Positions 46,306-55,881 of a DNA stretch of 64,000 bases are shown piece by piece. Source of the stretch: Pirellula staleyi DSM 6068 (lineage in GTDB: Bacteria > Planctomycetota > Planctomycetia > Pirellulales > Pirellulaceae). Position 1 is the first letter of the stretch. Each line of letters begins with the position of its first letter. The stretch is from positions 186,001 through 250,000 of the forward strand of contig CAMCMB010000001.1 in NCBI GenBank assembly GCA_945875845.1, in the 5' to 3' direction. The notes beneath the pieces are model-generated. The model saw only the letters and a program-made list of their open reading frames with translations, did no database searches and was not told the DNA's origin. The translations under genes and the position numbers were made by a program.

Positions 46306-46923
46306 ATGGTCGGGTCCATCAGTCGTCGCGATTTTGGTTTAACGTTTGGAGCAACTGCGGTTGCTGCGGGTTCCGTCCTGGCTCAAGGGGACGACAAAGC
46401 CACTGTACCTGGCGGTCCCGTCGAAGCACCTTTCGAACGCGACTACGATGCTCCATCGTTCAAACCATCCTGGAAGAAGCCGCAAATCAACCGCGCACTG
46501 GCTCAAGATTTCGTTATTTACGCTCACTCGGATTTGGAAATGGTGCGCAAGCTCCTCGATCGTGAAGCGGGACTGCTCAATGCCGCAATCGATTGGGGTG
46601 GAGGAGACTGGGAAACGGCATTGGGAGGTGCATCCCACATGGGTCGCACGGACATTGTCGAATTATTGCTTTCTCGTGGAGCAAGGATCGATCTCTTTTG
46701 CGCTACGATGCTCGGGCAATTGGACGCGGTTAAGGCGTTCTTGACTTTGCAACCGACACTCATCGACGCAAAAGGACCGCATGGTTTCAGTTTGCATTTC
46801 CATGCGCAGGTTGGCGGCGACAAGTCTAAAACGACTTTGGAGTACTTGCAATCGATTAAGCCGATTGAGCTCAAGCCGGTCCCGTTCCTGCAAAAGAAAG
46901 ACAAGCCAACGGAAGCAAAGTAA
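46306..46923 (+). CDS. Tat-exported ankyrin-repeat protein
   Basis: The 205-residue product begins with a twin-arginine signal, SISRRDFGLTFGATAVAAGS, pointing to Tat export. The mature part contains about three ankyrin-like repeats: DLEMVRKLLDREAGLLNAAID, ASHMGRTDIVELLLSRGARID, and GQLDAVKAFLTLQPTLIDAKG. No enzymatic motif is seen, so it is likely a binding or scaffold protein. The start at 46,306 fits the Tat signal better than the upstream GTG/ATG-type frame extension. It follows the HEAT-sulfatase and may be co-transcribed. Confidence 0.75.
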   Translation: MVGSISRRDFGLTFGATAVAAGSVLAQGDDKATVPGGPVEAPFERDYDAPSFKPSWKKPQINRALAQDFVIYAHSDLEMVRKLLDREAGLLNAAIDWGGGDWETALGGASHMGRTDIVELLLSRGARIDLFCATMLGQLDAVKAFLTLQPTLIDAKGPHGFSLHFHAQVGGDKSKTTLEYLQSIKPIELKPVPFLQKKDKPTEAK

Positions 46924-46934
46924 GGCCGCTGGCA

Positions 46935-47024
46935 AAAGTAGGAGGCACGCTCCGCCGTGCCGTCCGCAGTCAAGCTATTGCAAGGATTCCAGGTGGACGG
47001 CACATGGAATGTGCCTACTACTTT
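46935..47024. repeat. Intergenic inverted-repeat element
   Basis: AAAGTAGGAGGCAC (46,935-46,948) is the inverse of GTGCCTACTACTTT (47,011-47,024) with one mismatch in 14. Inside lie GGCACG-ctccgc-CGTGCC and GACGGCAC segments. It sits between convergent genes and could act as a bidirectional terminator or be a small mobile repeat. Confidence 0.65.
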
Positions 47025-47032
47025 GAGAACCT

Positions 47033-47881
47033 TTAGCCCTTTCGCATTTCGACTTGATCTTTCATGAACCGGAGGCCTTGCTCGGCTAACTGTAGTTCGG
47101 TTGTGAACATCCGACGCCAGATTCGCGTCGCAGCAGCCAATTCTGGCAAGGCCAATCCAAAGGCTTCGATGACCAGCCAACCGTCGTAGCCAATCGATTG
47201 CAACGCGTCGAAATTTTCTTTCCAGCGAACGTTTCCATGTCCCGGAGTGCTGCGGTCATTTTCGCTGATGTGCACATGGCAAAGCATATCCTTGATGTCA
47301 TGGATGGCTTTGGTGACGCTCTTTTCCTCGATATTGCTGTGGAATGTGTCGTACATCATTCTGCACATGGGATGATTCACTTGACGGCAGAATTCAGCCG
47401 CGTCCGCTTGTGCGTTCAAGAAATAAACTTCAAAGCGATTCAAGGGCTCGACGCCTAGCATCACCCCTACTTTTCCTGCGTGTTCGGCCGTAGCTCGCAT
47501 GCTGTCGATGCCCCAATTCCATTCGTCTTGGGTGCGGCCAGCGCCGCTGAAGTGGCCGAGAGCGGAATGGTACGGGCCAACAATCGTTTGGACCCCAGCA
47601 GCGGCACAACAGTCGAGTGCTTTCTTGTTGCCATCGACACCTTTTTTGCGAATAGCGGGATCGGAACTGATCGGATTATCGTCAGGAGTACGAACCGTTA
47701 CGCCGGTTCGGGCCAATCCTAGATTGTCGAATCGCTTGCCCCACGCCGCGTAGTCCAGGTCGAGGTTGAATACCGGGATCTCGACTCCGTCGTAACCCAT
47801 GGCTTTGAGCTTTTCCAGAGTCGGCAACAAGCTTTCGTTGAGTTCGCCGGTCCAAAGCAAAAGATTCATGCCGTACTTCAT
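47033..47881 (-). CDS. Sugar epimerase/isomerase, tagatose-3-epimerase-like
   Basis: The 282-residue protein is a TIM-barrel sugar phosphate isomerase/epimerase (AP-endonuclease-2 family). It starts MKYGMNLLLWTGEL; metal-site segments are GVEPLNRFEVYFLN (Glu), MMYDTFHSNIEE (Asp-x-x-His), CHVHISENDR and WLVIEAFG (Glu). These four blocks match D-tagatose/D-psicose 3-epimerase-type enzymes, which use Mn or Co to epimerise keto sugars at C3. No signal peptide is seen, so it is cytosolic. It likely works in uncommon sugar catabolism; the exact sugar is unknown. Confidence 0.83.
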   Translation of the reverse strand: MKYGMNLLLWTGELNESLLPTLEKLKAMGYDGVEIPVFNLDLDYAAWGKRFDNLGLARTGVTVRTPDDNPISSDPAIRKKGVDGNKKALDCCAAAGVQTIVGPYHSALGHFSGAGRTQDEWNWGIDSMRATAEHAGKVGVMLGVEPLNRFEVYFLNAQADAAEFCRQVNHPMCRMMYDTFHSNIEEKSVTKAIHDIKDMLCHVHISENDRSTPGHGNVRWKENFDALQSIGYDGWLVIEAFGLALPELAAATRIWRRMFTTELQLAEQGLRFMKDQVEMRKG

Positions 47882-47940
47882 AATGTCTCCGTGGATTCGA
47901 GAGGGTGAGGATAATGGAGGAACTTGGGTGGGGAATCGCG

Positions 47941-48513
47941 TTACGATCGGGTAAGCGCGGCTTCAATTCGATTCAAAGCCTTATGTTCACCCGCCGAGAT
48001 GGCGGCCCAGCCAAGCAAACCGCCGCTCGACGATGCAACCGTGTGGATTTCTTTTACTAGGGTGTTCTTGAGTTCGTCGGCATCCTGTGCTGGGAGTGCC
48101 GCCACCAAGGCTTTGGCGTACGTTTCCCATGCCTCGAACATTTCGGAAGTGGGTTTTTTTTCCAGCCATTTTGCGAGCAATTGCCCGGCGGGGCCTTGTT
48201 TCGAGATCGACTGGGATGCCGCGAGGGTATTGATCGTGCTTTTCTCAGCTTCCTCAAGCACTCCATCGGCCCAGGCAACGGCAACCAAAGGAAACACACG
48301 CAAAGCGGTAAATGATTGAGGCGTCACGCCTATTTTGTAAATCGCTTCGAGGATTTTCACGTCCTTTAGTCCCGAAATGCGAGAAAACTCACCAATAAAA
48401 TTATCGTGATCTTCTTTGATCTTCAATTCTTCTAATAGTTTGTTGTCAAGTTTGGCAAAGAAATGATTCTCGAGAGCGGAGCCGCGTTCATGCAAAGGAT
48501 CGGTATTGGACAT
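47941..48513 (-). CDS. TerB-like helical protein
   Basis: The 190-residue product, starting MSNTDPLHERGSALENHFFA, is entirely helical. Its middle has FPLVAVAWADGVLEEAEKSTI, resembling the 'WADG-ID--E---I' helix of TerB/tellurite-resistance-type domains, and a second half with similar helices (SEMFEAWETYAKALVAAL). A conserved domain is likely but the function is unclear. An in-frame start 40 codons upstream exists without support. It stands between the epimerase and, divergently, leuC. Confidence 0.65.
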   Translation of the reverse strand: MSNTDPLHERGSALENHFFAKLDNKLLEELKIKEDHDNFIGEFSRISGLKDVKILEAIYKIGVTPQSFTALRVFPLVAVAWADGVLEEAEKSTINTLAASQSISKQGPAGQLLAKWLEKKPTSEMFEAWETYAKALVAALPAQDADELKNTLVKEIHTVASSSGGLLGWAAISAGEHKALNRIEAALTRS

Positions 48514-48678
48514 CGTTTCGACTATCCTGAAATGGGCAATTAGGGAAAATGGATGCTCGGAAACACCAGGATAGCCGGAGGGAAGTAACCTTAACACCCC
48601 CGAGCCAAATGTTCTGACCGCCTGTCCATCCATTCGAGTCGCATTCGTCCCTCAACATCCCCTAAAAAAACGCTTTCT

Positions 48679-50100
<1,422 letters not shown>

Positions 50101-50148
50101 CGTCGACCGCTGTATATACCATCACACATAACTCACCACCTAAATAGC

Positions 50149-50745
50149 ATGCAACCTTTCACCAAAGTAACCGGCGTCGTCGCCGCCATGGATCGAGCCA
50201 ATGTCGATACCGATCAAATCATTCCAAAGCAATTTCTCAAGCGAATCGAGCGCAGCGGCTTTGGTCAGTATCTTTTTTTTGATTGGCGCTTCAATGAAGA
50301 TGGCACGCCAAATCCCGCTTTCGAGTTGAACCTGGCTCGAAACAAGAACGCCTCGATTCTGCTCGCCCGTCGCAACTTTGGCAGCGGCTCGTCGCGCGAG
50401 CATGCCGTCTGGGCAATCGACGACTACGGAATTCGGTCCGTGATTGCGCCTTCGTTTGCAGACATTTTCTACAACAATTGTTTCAAAAACGGGACACTGC
50501 CGATCCAACTCACCGAGGAGCAAGTGGAAGAATTGTTTCGTCGGGCTGCGGCTCACGAGCAGTACATTCTCACCGTTGATTTGGAGAAGTGCACGGTCAC
50601 CGATTCGCAAGGGTTTTTGGCATCGTTCGTGGTTGAGCCGTTCCGACGTCATTGCTTGTTGAACGGACTGGATGATATCAGTTTGACGCTCGAACACGAA
50701 AAGAAAATCACGGAGTTCGAATTGGCCCATCCTGCACTGACATAG
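50149..50745 (+). CDS. leuD: 3-isopropylmalate dehydratase small subunit
   Basis: The 198-residue protein matches LeuD throughout: [14 protein letters not shown] near the start, [20 protein letters not shown] (the swivel-domain substrate loop), [19 protein letters not shown] and a C-terminal helix. It forms the heterodimer with LeuC. Length is normal for the ~200-residue family. A GC-rich stem-loop follows right after the stop and probably ends the leuCD transcript. Confidence 0.96.
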   Translation: MQPFTKVTGVVAAMDRANVDTDQIIPKQFLKRIERSGFGQYLFFDWRFNEDGTPNPAFELNLARNKNASILLARRNFGSGSSREHAVWAIDDYGIRSVIAPSFADIFYNNCFKNGTLPIQLTEEQVEELFRRAAAHEQYILTVDLEKCTVTDSQGFLASFVVEPFRRHCLLNGLDDISLTLEHEKKITEFELAHPALT

Positions 50746-50750
50746 TACCC

Positions 50751-50772
50751 ATCACGCTCCGCGTGATTGTTT
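50751..50772 (+). terminator. Stem-loop terminator after leuD
   Basis: ATCACG-ctc-CGTGAT with a following TTGTTTG stretch lies 6 bases after the leuD stop. The stem core CGCTCCGCG is the same as in the hairpin after the GAF/AAA+/Fis gene (55,684). Confidence 0.5.
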
Positions 50773-50813
50773 GAATTTCAGGGACGCTCGTACTCGTGCT
50801 CACTCCGTAGGAC

Positions 50814-50943
50814 GCTAGCGGCTGGTTGATTTAATGGTACGACGGACTTCCAAGTCCGTCGAATTCCCCATTGACGGACTTGGAAGTCCGTCATACCGCC
50901 CTTAACCAATAAGGACTTCACTAAATCAACAAGCCCCTAGCGC
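50814..50943. mobile_element. MITE-like element, copy 1
   Basis: The body (50,822-50,935) matches the element at 59,770-59,883: CTGGTTGATTTAATGGTACG at the left, GACGGACTTCCAAGTCCGTC and TGACGGACTTGGAAGTCCGTC inside, and CACTAAATCAACAAGCC at the right, so its ends are inverted repeats. The flanks GCTAGCGG and CCTAGCGC agree at the six central positions, consistent with an 8-bp target duplication that has drifted. Confidence 0.7.
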
Positions 50944-50953
50944 GTACGGCTGA

Positions 50954-51961
50954 TTAGGGAAGTGGACGATGCCATGGCCAAGTTTTGAGCTCGGCGATGC
51001 GTTCGTGGCGATTTTCGATGGGTTTGTAGCCAAGCCGCTCCTTAGCGGCCGAGATATCGAAGTAGTGATCGACTCCCAATTGAGCCGCCACAAAGCGGGT
51101 CATCGGAGGCTCGCTTCGAATGCCAGCCAAGCGATAAATCGCTTCGAACACGCTCCCCAATCGATATGCGGCCTTGAGCGAGATGCTTTTCGTTGGCGGG
51201 GTCAAATTGGCTGATCGGAGAATCGTCGTCAGCCATTCCCAGCATTCTACGGGCGCTCCATCGGTGATGAAGTAGGGACGGCCCGTTGCATTGCCGTCTT
51301 TGTCAAGCATGCGTTCCAATGCAAAACGATGCGCAATCGCCGCATGATCGACATGAACAGTGTCTATCAGGTTCTTCCCATCGCCGACTCGCCGCAATCG
51401 ACCCGAACGGCAGCGAGAGATGACTCGCGGTATCAAATGGGGATCGCCGACACCCCAAATGAGATGTGGTCGTAATGAGCAAGTTGCCAATCGCGAGTTG
51501 TTGGCCTCTAAGACATGTTGTTCTGCAATCGCCTTGGTCCGCGGATAGTGGCACAACCACGTCTTTGGGTAGGGCGTCCGCTCATCGCTATTGCGTTGGG
51601 CTGCTCCATCAAACGTAACCGATGGAGAACTGGTGAAAACGAAGGCACCGATGCCCTTGCATTTACAAACACTTAGCAGATTGTCCGTAGCGACAATGTT
51701 GGCTTGTTCGTAATGCGAAGCAGGTCCCCACACGCCGGCTAATGCTGCCGTGTGAATGACTGCGTCAACACCCGAGCATGCAAGTTCACATGCGGAATAA
51801 TTGGTGGCCGAGGCTTGAACGCACTCGACTCCCAAGTTCTCAAGTTCGGTATAGCGATTGCGAGCCAAGCCACGAACGCGATAACCGTTCTGAAGCAGCT
51901 CGCGGCAAATCGCTCGCCCGAGAAAGCCGCCGTGACCGGTCACCAAAACTGTCGCCGTCAT
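50954..51961 (-). CDS. NAD(P)-dependent epimerase/dehydrogenase, OleD-like
   Basis: The 335-residue protein is an extended short-chain dehydrogenase: VLVTGHGGFLGRAICREL is the nucleotide-binding glycine motif. AALAGVWGPASHYEQANIVAT and FTSSPSVTFDG (active-site Ser) follow, then YPRTKAIAE, the catalytic Tyr-x-x-x-Lys, and RPHLIWGVGDPHLIPR. The pattern fits the 3beta-HSD-like group including OleD (2-alkyl-3-oxoalkanoate reductase of olefin synthesis). The other ole genes are not in view, so the substrate is uncertain. It starts 16 bases after the MFS gene, so the two form an operon. Confidence 0.8.
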   Translation of the reverse strand: MTATVLVTGHGGFLGRAICRELLQNGYRVRGLARNRYTELENLGVECVQASATNYSACELACSGVDAVIHTAALAGVWGPASHYEQANIVATDNLLSVCKCKGIGAFVFTSSPSVTFDGAAQRNSDERTPYPKTWLCHYPRTKAIAEQHVLEANNSRLATCSLRPHLIWGVGDPHLIPRVISRCRSGRLRRVGDGKNLIDTVHVDHAAIAHRFALERMLDKDGNATGRPYFITDGAPVECWEWLTTILRSANLTPPTKSISLKAAYRLGSVFEAIYRLAGIRSEPPMTRFVAAQLGVDHYFDISAAKERLGYKPIENRHERIAELKTWPWHRPLP

Positions 51962-51976
51962 TGCAGTGCCGAGGTC

Positions 51977-53470
51977 TTAATCTTCGACCAGCGTTTTTGG
52001 TTCGGGTAGAAACATTCCAACGACCAAGGCCAATACGGCCAGTGAGGTCGCTACGTAACCAGCGGCTTGAGCAATGAAAATGGGCGTTACTTTATCCACT
52101 CCTCCGGCAAGCATGGGTGCCACGAAATTCGTGGTGACGACTGCCATGCTCGTCCCAATCATGCGTCCCCCTACATTCGTAGCGAAACTACCACCCGTAC
52201 CACGCAAATGCATGGGGAACACCTTCGGCAAATACTCGCCAAAGTAGCTAAATTGCGCCACCGTCAGCAAGCCGCAAACTCCATAGAGCAACATAAAATT
52301 CGTCCCTCCTGACTTGAATAGCACGAAATAAGTCAGGGGTATGATAATGAGGGCTGGAACCTGAAAGAGCTTCAAGGTCAAGACTCGGCTGAGACCGATA
52401 ATAATGAAGATCGCCAGCAGGATACGGCCAATCAAGCCCCCCATTTCTTGATACAACTGCACGGTGTCGCCAACTTCCGCGACTTGTTTCGTCAATGGAT
52501 CTTGAAGCTTCTTGTTGGCGATCAATTTGCCGCGAACTTCCTTGCGCTCGGGTGAACCTGGGGCCGTCAAATCGAGTTCTTTGTTGAGGGCTGCCGCTTG
52601 CTTGCGCAACGGAGCTAGTTCCTTTGCTTGAGCGGAAAGCTCTGGCAAACCTGGGGCGATACTCTTGGGCGTTAATTGCAACGCTCCAAACGCAATTCCA
52701 TAGGCACAAGCGGAAAGGAGTGCAGTCACGATGGTGATTCGCCGGAATTCTGGCGCAAAGAGAGCTGAGATATTTGGCCGTTTTAACTTGCCTGCGGCTT
52801 TCTTCTCTTTCCAAATTCGCGACTCTGGAACGAACGGCAAAAGAATTGCAATAGGGATGGCTGGGAAAAAGCCTGTCATTAACAAGTAACGCCAAGCAGA
52901 TGGATCGGTACCATTGGGCGGCAATGGTAATCCAAGATGGTAGAAACTCTTGCTGTTCGCGAGCACGTACACACTCACGAGTGTCACGAGCACACCGCCG
53001 AGCGATGCGAACGCTTGTGTGATTCCGAGCCAACGCTCACGTTGTTTCTTGTCTTCGAATACTTCTGCCAACCATGTGATGGCAGCCACAAATTCAACGC
53101 AGACACCGATAAAGGTTGTGCTGCGGAAAAAGATGAACATCGGTAAGGAAGTACTGTAGGCAGCAAAGAACGGAGAGAGAGAGTAAACAAAAATGGCGGC
53201 AGCCATGACGAATTTGCGTCCAAGTCGATCGGTCATCGCACCCCCGATCAGTCCGAATACACCGCCACAAAGGGCCGCGATCCAAAGCAGACGACCGAAC
53301 CACAACGCGACCGAGGGATGGTTGAGGGGTACATCCAGCAGTTCCGCAATTGCCGGGGGCGCGGTCAGCGGCGTCATTAGCAGTTCGTAAGTATCGAAAA
53401 GAAAGCCGATGCTGGCGATGATGACAATCAACCAAGTGGTGAGCGAGAATTTTGACGTGTCTTGTGTCAT
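51977..53470 (-). CDS. Major facilitator superfamily transporter with helical insert
   Basis: The 497-residue protein has the MFS fold: the first span (WLIVIIASIGFLFDTYELL), the loop GGAMTDRLGRK between spans 2 and 3 (the MFS signature), about 12 spans in all, and the second-half signature SYFGEYLPKVFPMHLRGTGGSF. It resembles sugar/metabolite:H+ symporters. Unusually, about 60 residues of charged helix (ELSAQAKELAPLRKQAAALN ... GKLIANKKLQDPL, residues 278-338) are inserted after the seventh span. It is upstream of the OleD-like gene in the same orientation; the substrate is unknown. Confidence 0.85.
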   Translation of the reverse strand: MTQDTSKFSLTTWLIVIIASIGFLFDTYELLMTPLTAPPAIAELLDVPLNHPSVALWFGRLLWIAALCGGVFGLIGGAMTDRLGRKFVMAAAIFVYSLSPFFAAYSTSLPMFIFFRSTTFIGVCVEFVAAITWLAEVFEDKKQRERWLGITQAFASLGGVLVTLVSVYVLANSKSFYHLGLPLPPNGTDPSAWRYLLMTGFFPAIPIAILLPFVPESRIWKEKKAAGKLKRPNISALFAPEFRRITIVTALLSACAYGIAFGALQLTPKSIAPGLPELSAQAKELAPLRKQAAALNKELDLTAPGSPERKEVRGKLIANKKLQDPLTKQVAEVGDTVQLYQEMGGLIGRILLAIFIIIGLSRVLTLKLFQVPALIIIPLTYFVLFKSGGTNFMLLYGVCGLLTVAQFSYFGEYLPKVFPMHLRGTGGSFATNVGGRMIGTSMAVVTTNFVAPMLAGGVDKVTPIFIAQAAGYVATSLAVLALVVGMFLPEPKTLVED

Positions 53471-53772
53471 AGTTTCCGTAGGACCCTAGGTGGGGAAATA
53501 GCAGGTGAGGCGGCTTAATATCTCATGTTCGGGCGGTTTTGGTTAGCCGTTTCGCTCTATTCTGAGCTTTTTTGGGGAGACATTTTGCCGGCGACTGCTC
53601 TTTTCGTTTTCATGGGTTCCTAGCGGGATTCCGTTTTTCGCCCAACAACATTTCGTTTGCTTTCCCGGTACACTTACACCACGAGCGACAGACGGAAACG
53701 TACCGGGCCCGCAGGCGGCACGCTCGGAAGCTGTGATTTTTTGGAAGAGCCCAAGCAACAATTTGATAGTGA

Positions 53773-55677
53773 ATGAGCTCGATCGTTACCCCCTTTGTCA
53801 ACCAACTATTCACCGCGATCGAGCGTTCTCGATCGCTGGAACAATTGTTGCAAGAGCCTCTTACCTGGGCGATCAACGCGTGGAACGTCTCTGGTATTGT
53901 GCTCATGGTCGCTTCGAAAGGGGCTTGGAAAAGGTCATTGCAGTTGGGCAAGGTTTCCGCCGAACCGCCTGACTGGAACATCGCGAGTGAATGCCTGGAC
54001 AATCGAACGGTACTGCGATCCACATTATGGACCTACCTGCCGATCCATGCGACAACCAACAAGACCCTCGTGTTGTGTTGTCAACCGGTGCTGAGCGAAA
54101 CCGCTGCGGAACGCGTTGTTGAGCATCTATCCCTGTTGGCGATGTCCATCGACACGTGGCACCGCCAACAGCAGAAAGCACGCGACGTCGTTCGACTAAA
54201 TCAGATATTGAATGTTGCCGCCGATTGGCATTCGCACCACGACCTCGATCGCCTGTTGCAAGATATTGCGCAAGCGGCCACACGTTTATTGCACAGTGAT
54301 CGCGCCAGTATCTTTTTGTGGGATAAATCGGCTCGCGAACTGGTCGGTCACCCCGCTCTCGGCATCGAGGGCAAACCGCTGCGCATCGCCGATGACAAAG
54401 GCTTGGCAGGCGCGGTTCTCAAAAGTTTGCAACCACGACGTTGGGATCGGTCCGATCCGCATGATGAAGTCGATCGAAGAGTCGATTCTAGCAGTGGCTA
54501 TCGAACGGATTCCTTGCTGGCGGTTCCATTGATCGATGCTCGCAACAAGCCGATGGGTGTCTTCGAAGTGATCAACCATGCCGACGGGCGATTCGACACT
54601 CAAGATGAAACGGACCTGATTGAACTTGCTCGTCATGCGTCGGCGGCGCTTGCCAACACACAGCAAATGCAACGCTTGGTGCAGACCCGCGATCGATTAA
54701 CACACGATGCGCAACAGCAAGTTCAGCTGATTGGTAACTCGCCTGAGATGCAAACATTAAAGTCGACCATCACTCGCGTTGGCGACACCGATTTGGCAGT
54801 CCTTTTGTTAGGCGAAAACGGAACCGGCAAGGAAGTTGTCTCTCGCCAGATCCATTACCAAAGCAAACGACGCTTTGAACCGTTTATCGCCGTCAACTGC
54901 GCTGCAATCACCGAGACCCTGCTGGAGAGCGAACTATTCGGACATGAAAAGGGAGCGTTTACGGACGCACATGAGACCCGCAACGGGAAATTCGAATTGG
55001 CATCAGGTGGAACGCTTTTCCTGGATGAAATCGGCGACATGAGTATGGGCGGGCAAGCCAAACTGCTTCGCGTTTTGGAAGAAAAAGTGGTTGTGCGGGT
55101 TGGCGGCTCCTCCCCTATTCCTGTCAACGTTCGAGTCATTGCGGCCACCAATCAAAATTTAGTCGAGTTGGTTCAAAAGAAGAAATTTCGTGAGGACTTG
55201 TATTTCCGATTAACGGTCGTGACCATGATGCTGCCTCCCCTGCGAAACCGGGGCGAGGACGTCTTGGATCTGGCCGACTTTTTCTTGACGATGTTTTGCA
55301 CCAAGATCGGTCGTTCTAAACCGACATGGACCCCTGGAGCAAAACGCCGGCTAGCAACGCACGATTGGCCTGGAAACGTCCGGGAGCTTCGCAATATCGT
55401 GGAGCGGATTGCGTATCTCACGACAGGCGATACGCTAGATGAATCGCAAGTCGACTTCGTCCGTTCACCGCGTATGACGGGTGAAGGTATGGCGACTTCG
55501 ACTTTTGATTTGAACAAGACGCTCGGTGACGCGACCGCAGATTTTCAAACTCGGTTTATCGAAGAACAAATCAAAGCTTGCAGTCGCAACGTAACCCAAG
55601 CCGCCGAAAAGATGGGCTTACAACGCTCAAACCTTTATCGCAAAATGAAACAGTTAGGTATGAACCAACCAGAGTAA
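53773..55677 (+). CDS. GAF-AAA+-Fis transcriptional activator (enhancer-binding type)
   Basis: The 634-residue protein has two sensory regions: an N-terminal GAF-like region (about 10-130) and a second GAF domain (about 145-300). An AAA+ domain follows, with Walker A GENGTGKE (347-354), a Walker B-type LFLDEIGD, and VRVIAATNQ. A Fis-type helix-turn-helix closes the protein (NVTQAAEKMGLQRSNLYRKM). It looks like a sigma-54 activator, but the sigma-contact loop is GAFTDA (394-399), not the canonical GAFTGA. The start (GTG/ATG at 53,773) is approximate. A stem-loop follows the stop. Confidence 0.87.
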   Translation: MSSIVTPFVNQLFTAIERSRSLEQLLQEPLTWAINAWNVSGIVLMVASKGAWKRSLQLGKVSAEPPDWNIASECLDNRTVLRSTLWTYLPIHATTNKTLVLCCQPVLSETAAERVVEHLSLLAMSIDTWHRQQQKARDVVRLNQILNVAADWHSHHDLDRLLQDIAQAATRLLHSDRASIFLWDKSARELVGHPALGIEGKPLRIADDKGLAGAVLKSLQPRRWDRSDPHDEVDRRVDSSSGYRTDSLLAVPLIDARNKPMGVFEVINHADGRFDTQDETDLIELARHASAALANTQQMQRLVQTRDRLTHDAQQQVQLIGNSPEMQTLKSTITRVGDTDLAVLLLGENGTGKEVVSRQIHYQSKRRFEPFIAVNCAAITETLLESELFGHEKGAFTDAHETRNGKFELASGGTLFLDEIGDMSMGGQAKLLRVLEEKVVVRVGGSSPIPVNVRVIAATNQNLVELVQKKKFREDLYFRLTVVTMMLPPLRNRGEDVLDLADFFLTMFCTKIGRSKPTWTPGAKRRLATHDWPGNVRELRNIVERIAYLTTGDTLDESQVDFVRSPRMTGEGMATSTFDLNKTLGDATADFQTRFIEEQIKACSRNVTQAAEKMGLQRSNLYRKMKQLGMNQPE

Positions 55678-55683
55678 TCGTTG

Positions 55684-55712
55684 CACGACGCTCCGCGTCG
55701 TGACTGTTATTT
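55684..55712 (+). terminator. Stem-loop terminator after activator gene
   Basis: CACGACG-ctccg-CGTCGTG, followed by a T-rich stretch (TGTTATTTTAG), lies 6 bases after the activator stop. Confidence 0.6.
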
Positions 55713-55735
55713 TAGTATTGTAGTCTTTTGCTCCT

Positions 55736-55850
55736 GGGCTGTGAAAAAATGCTTGGGTCGTCACCGGAGGGCTCGCGCCCCTTCCGCTATCATTTGTTAG
55801 CGGAACGGCGCAAGCCGTCCGGTGAGTAAAGCGGAATAAATTCACAGCCC
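55736..55850. mobile_element. Small terminal-inverted-repeat element
   Basis: GGGCTGTGAA (55,736-55,745) is the perfect inverse of TTCACAGCCC (55,841-55,850). Inside, TCCGCTA pairs with TAGCGGA and CCGGAGGGC with GCCGTCCGG-type arms. No gene is encoded. Isolated ends of the same element occur at 59,512-59,525 and 59,710-59,723. Confidence 0.65.
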
Positions 55851-55881
55851 CGTCCTGAAAAATACCTCACCGAGTAAAAAC

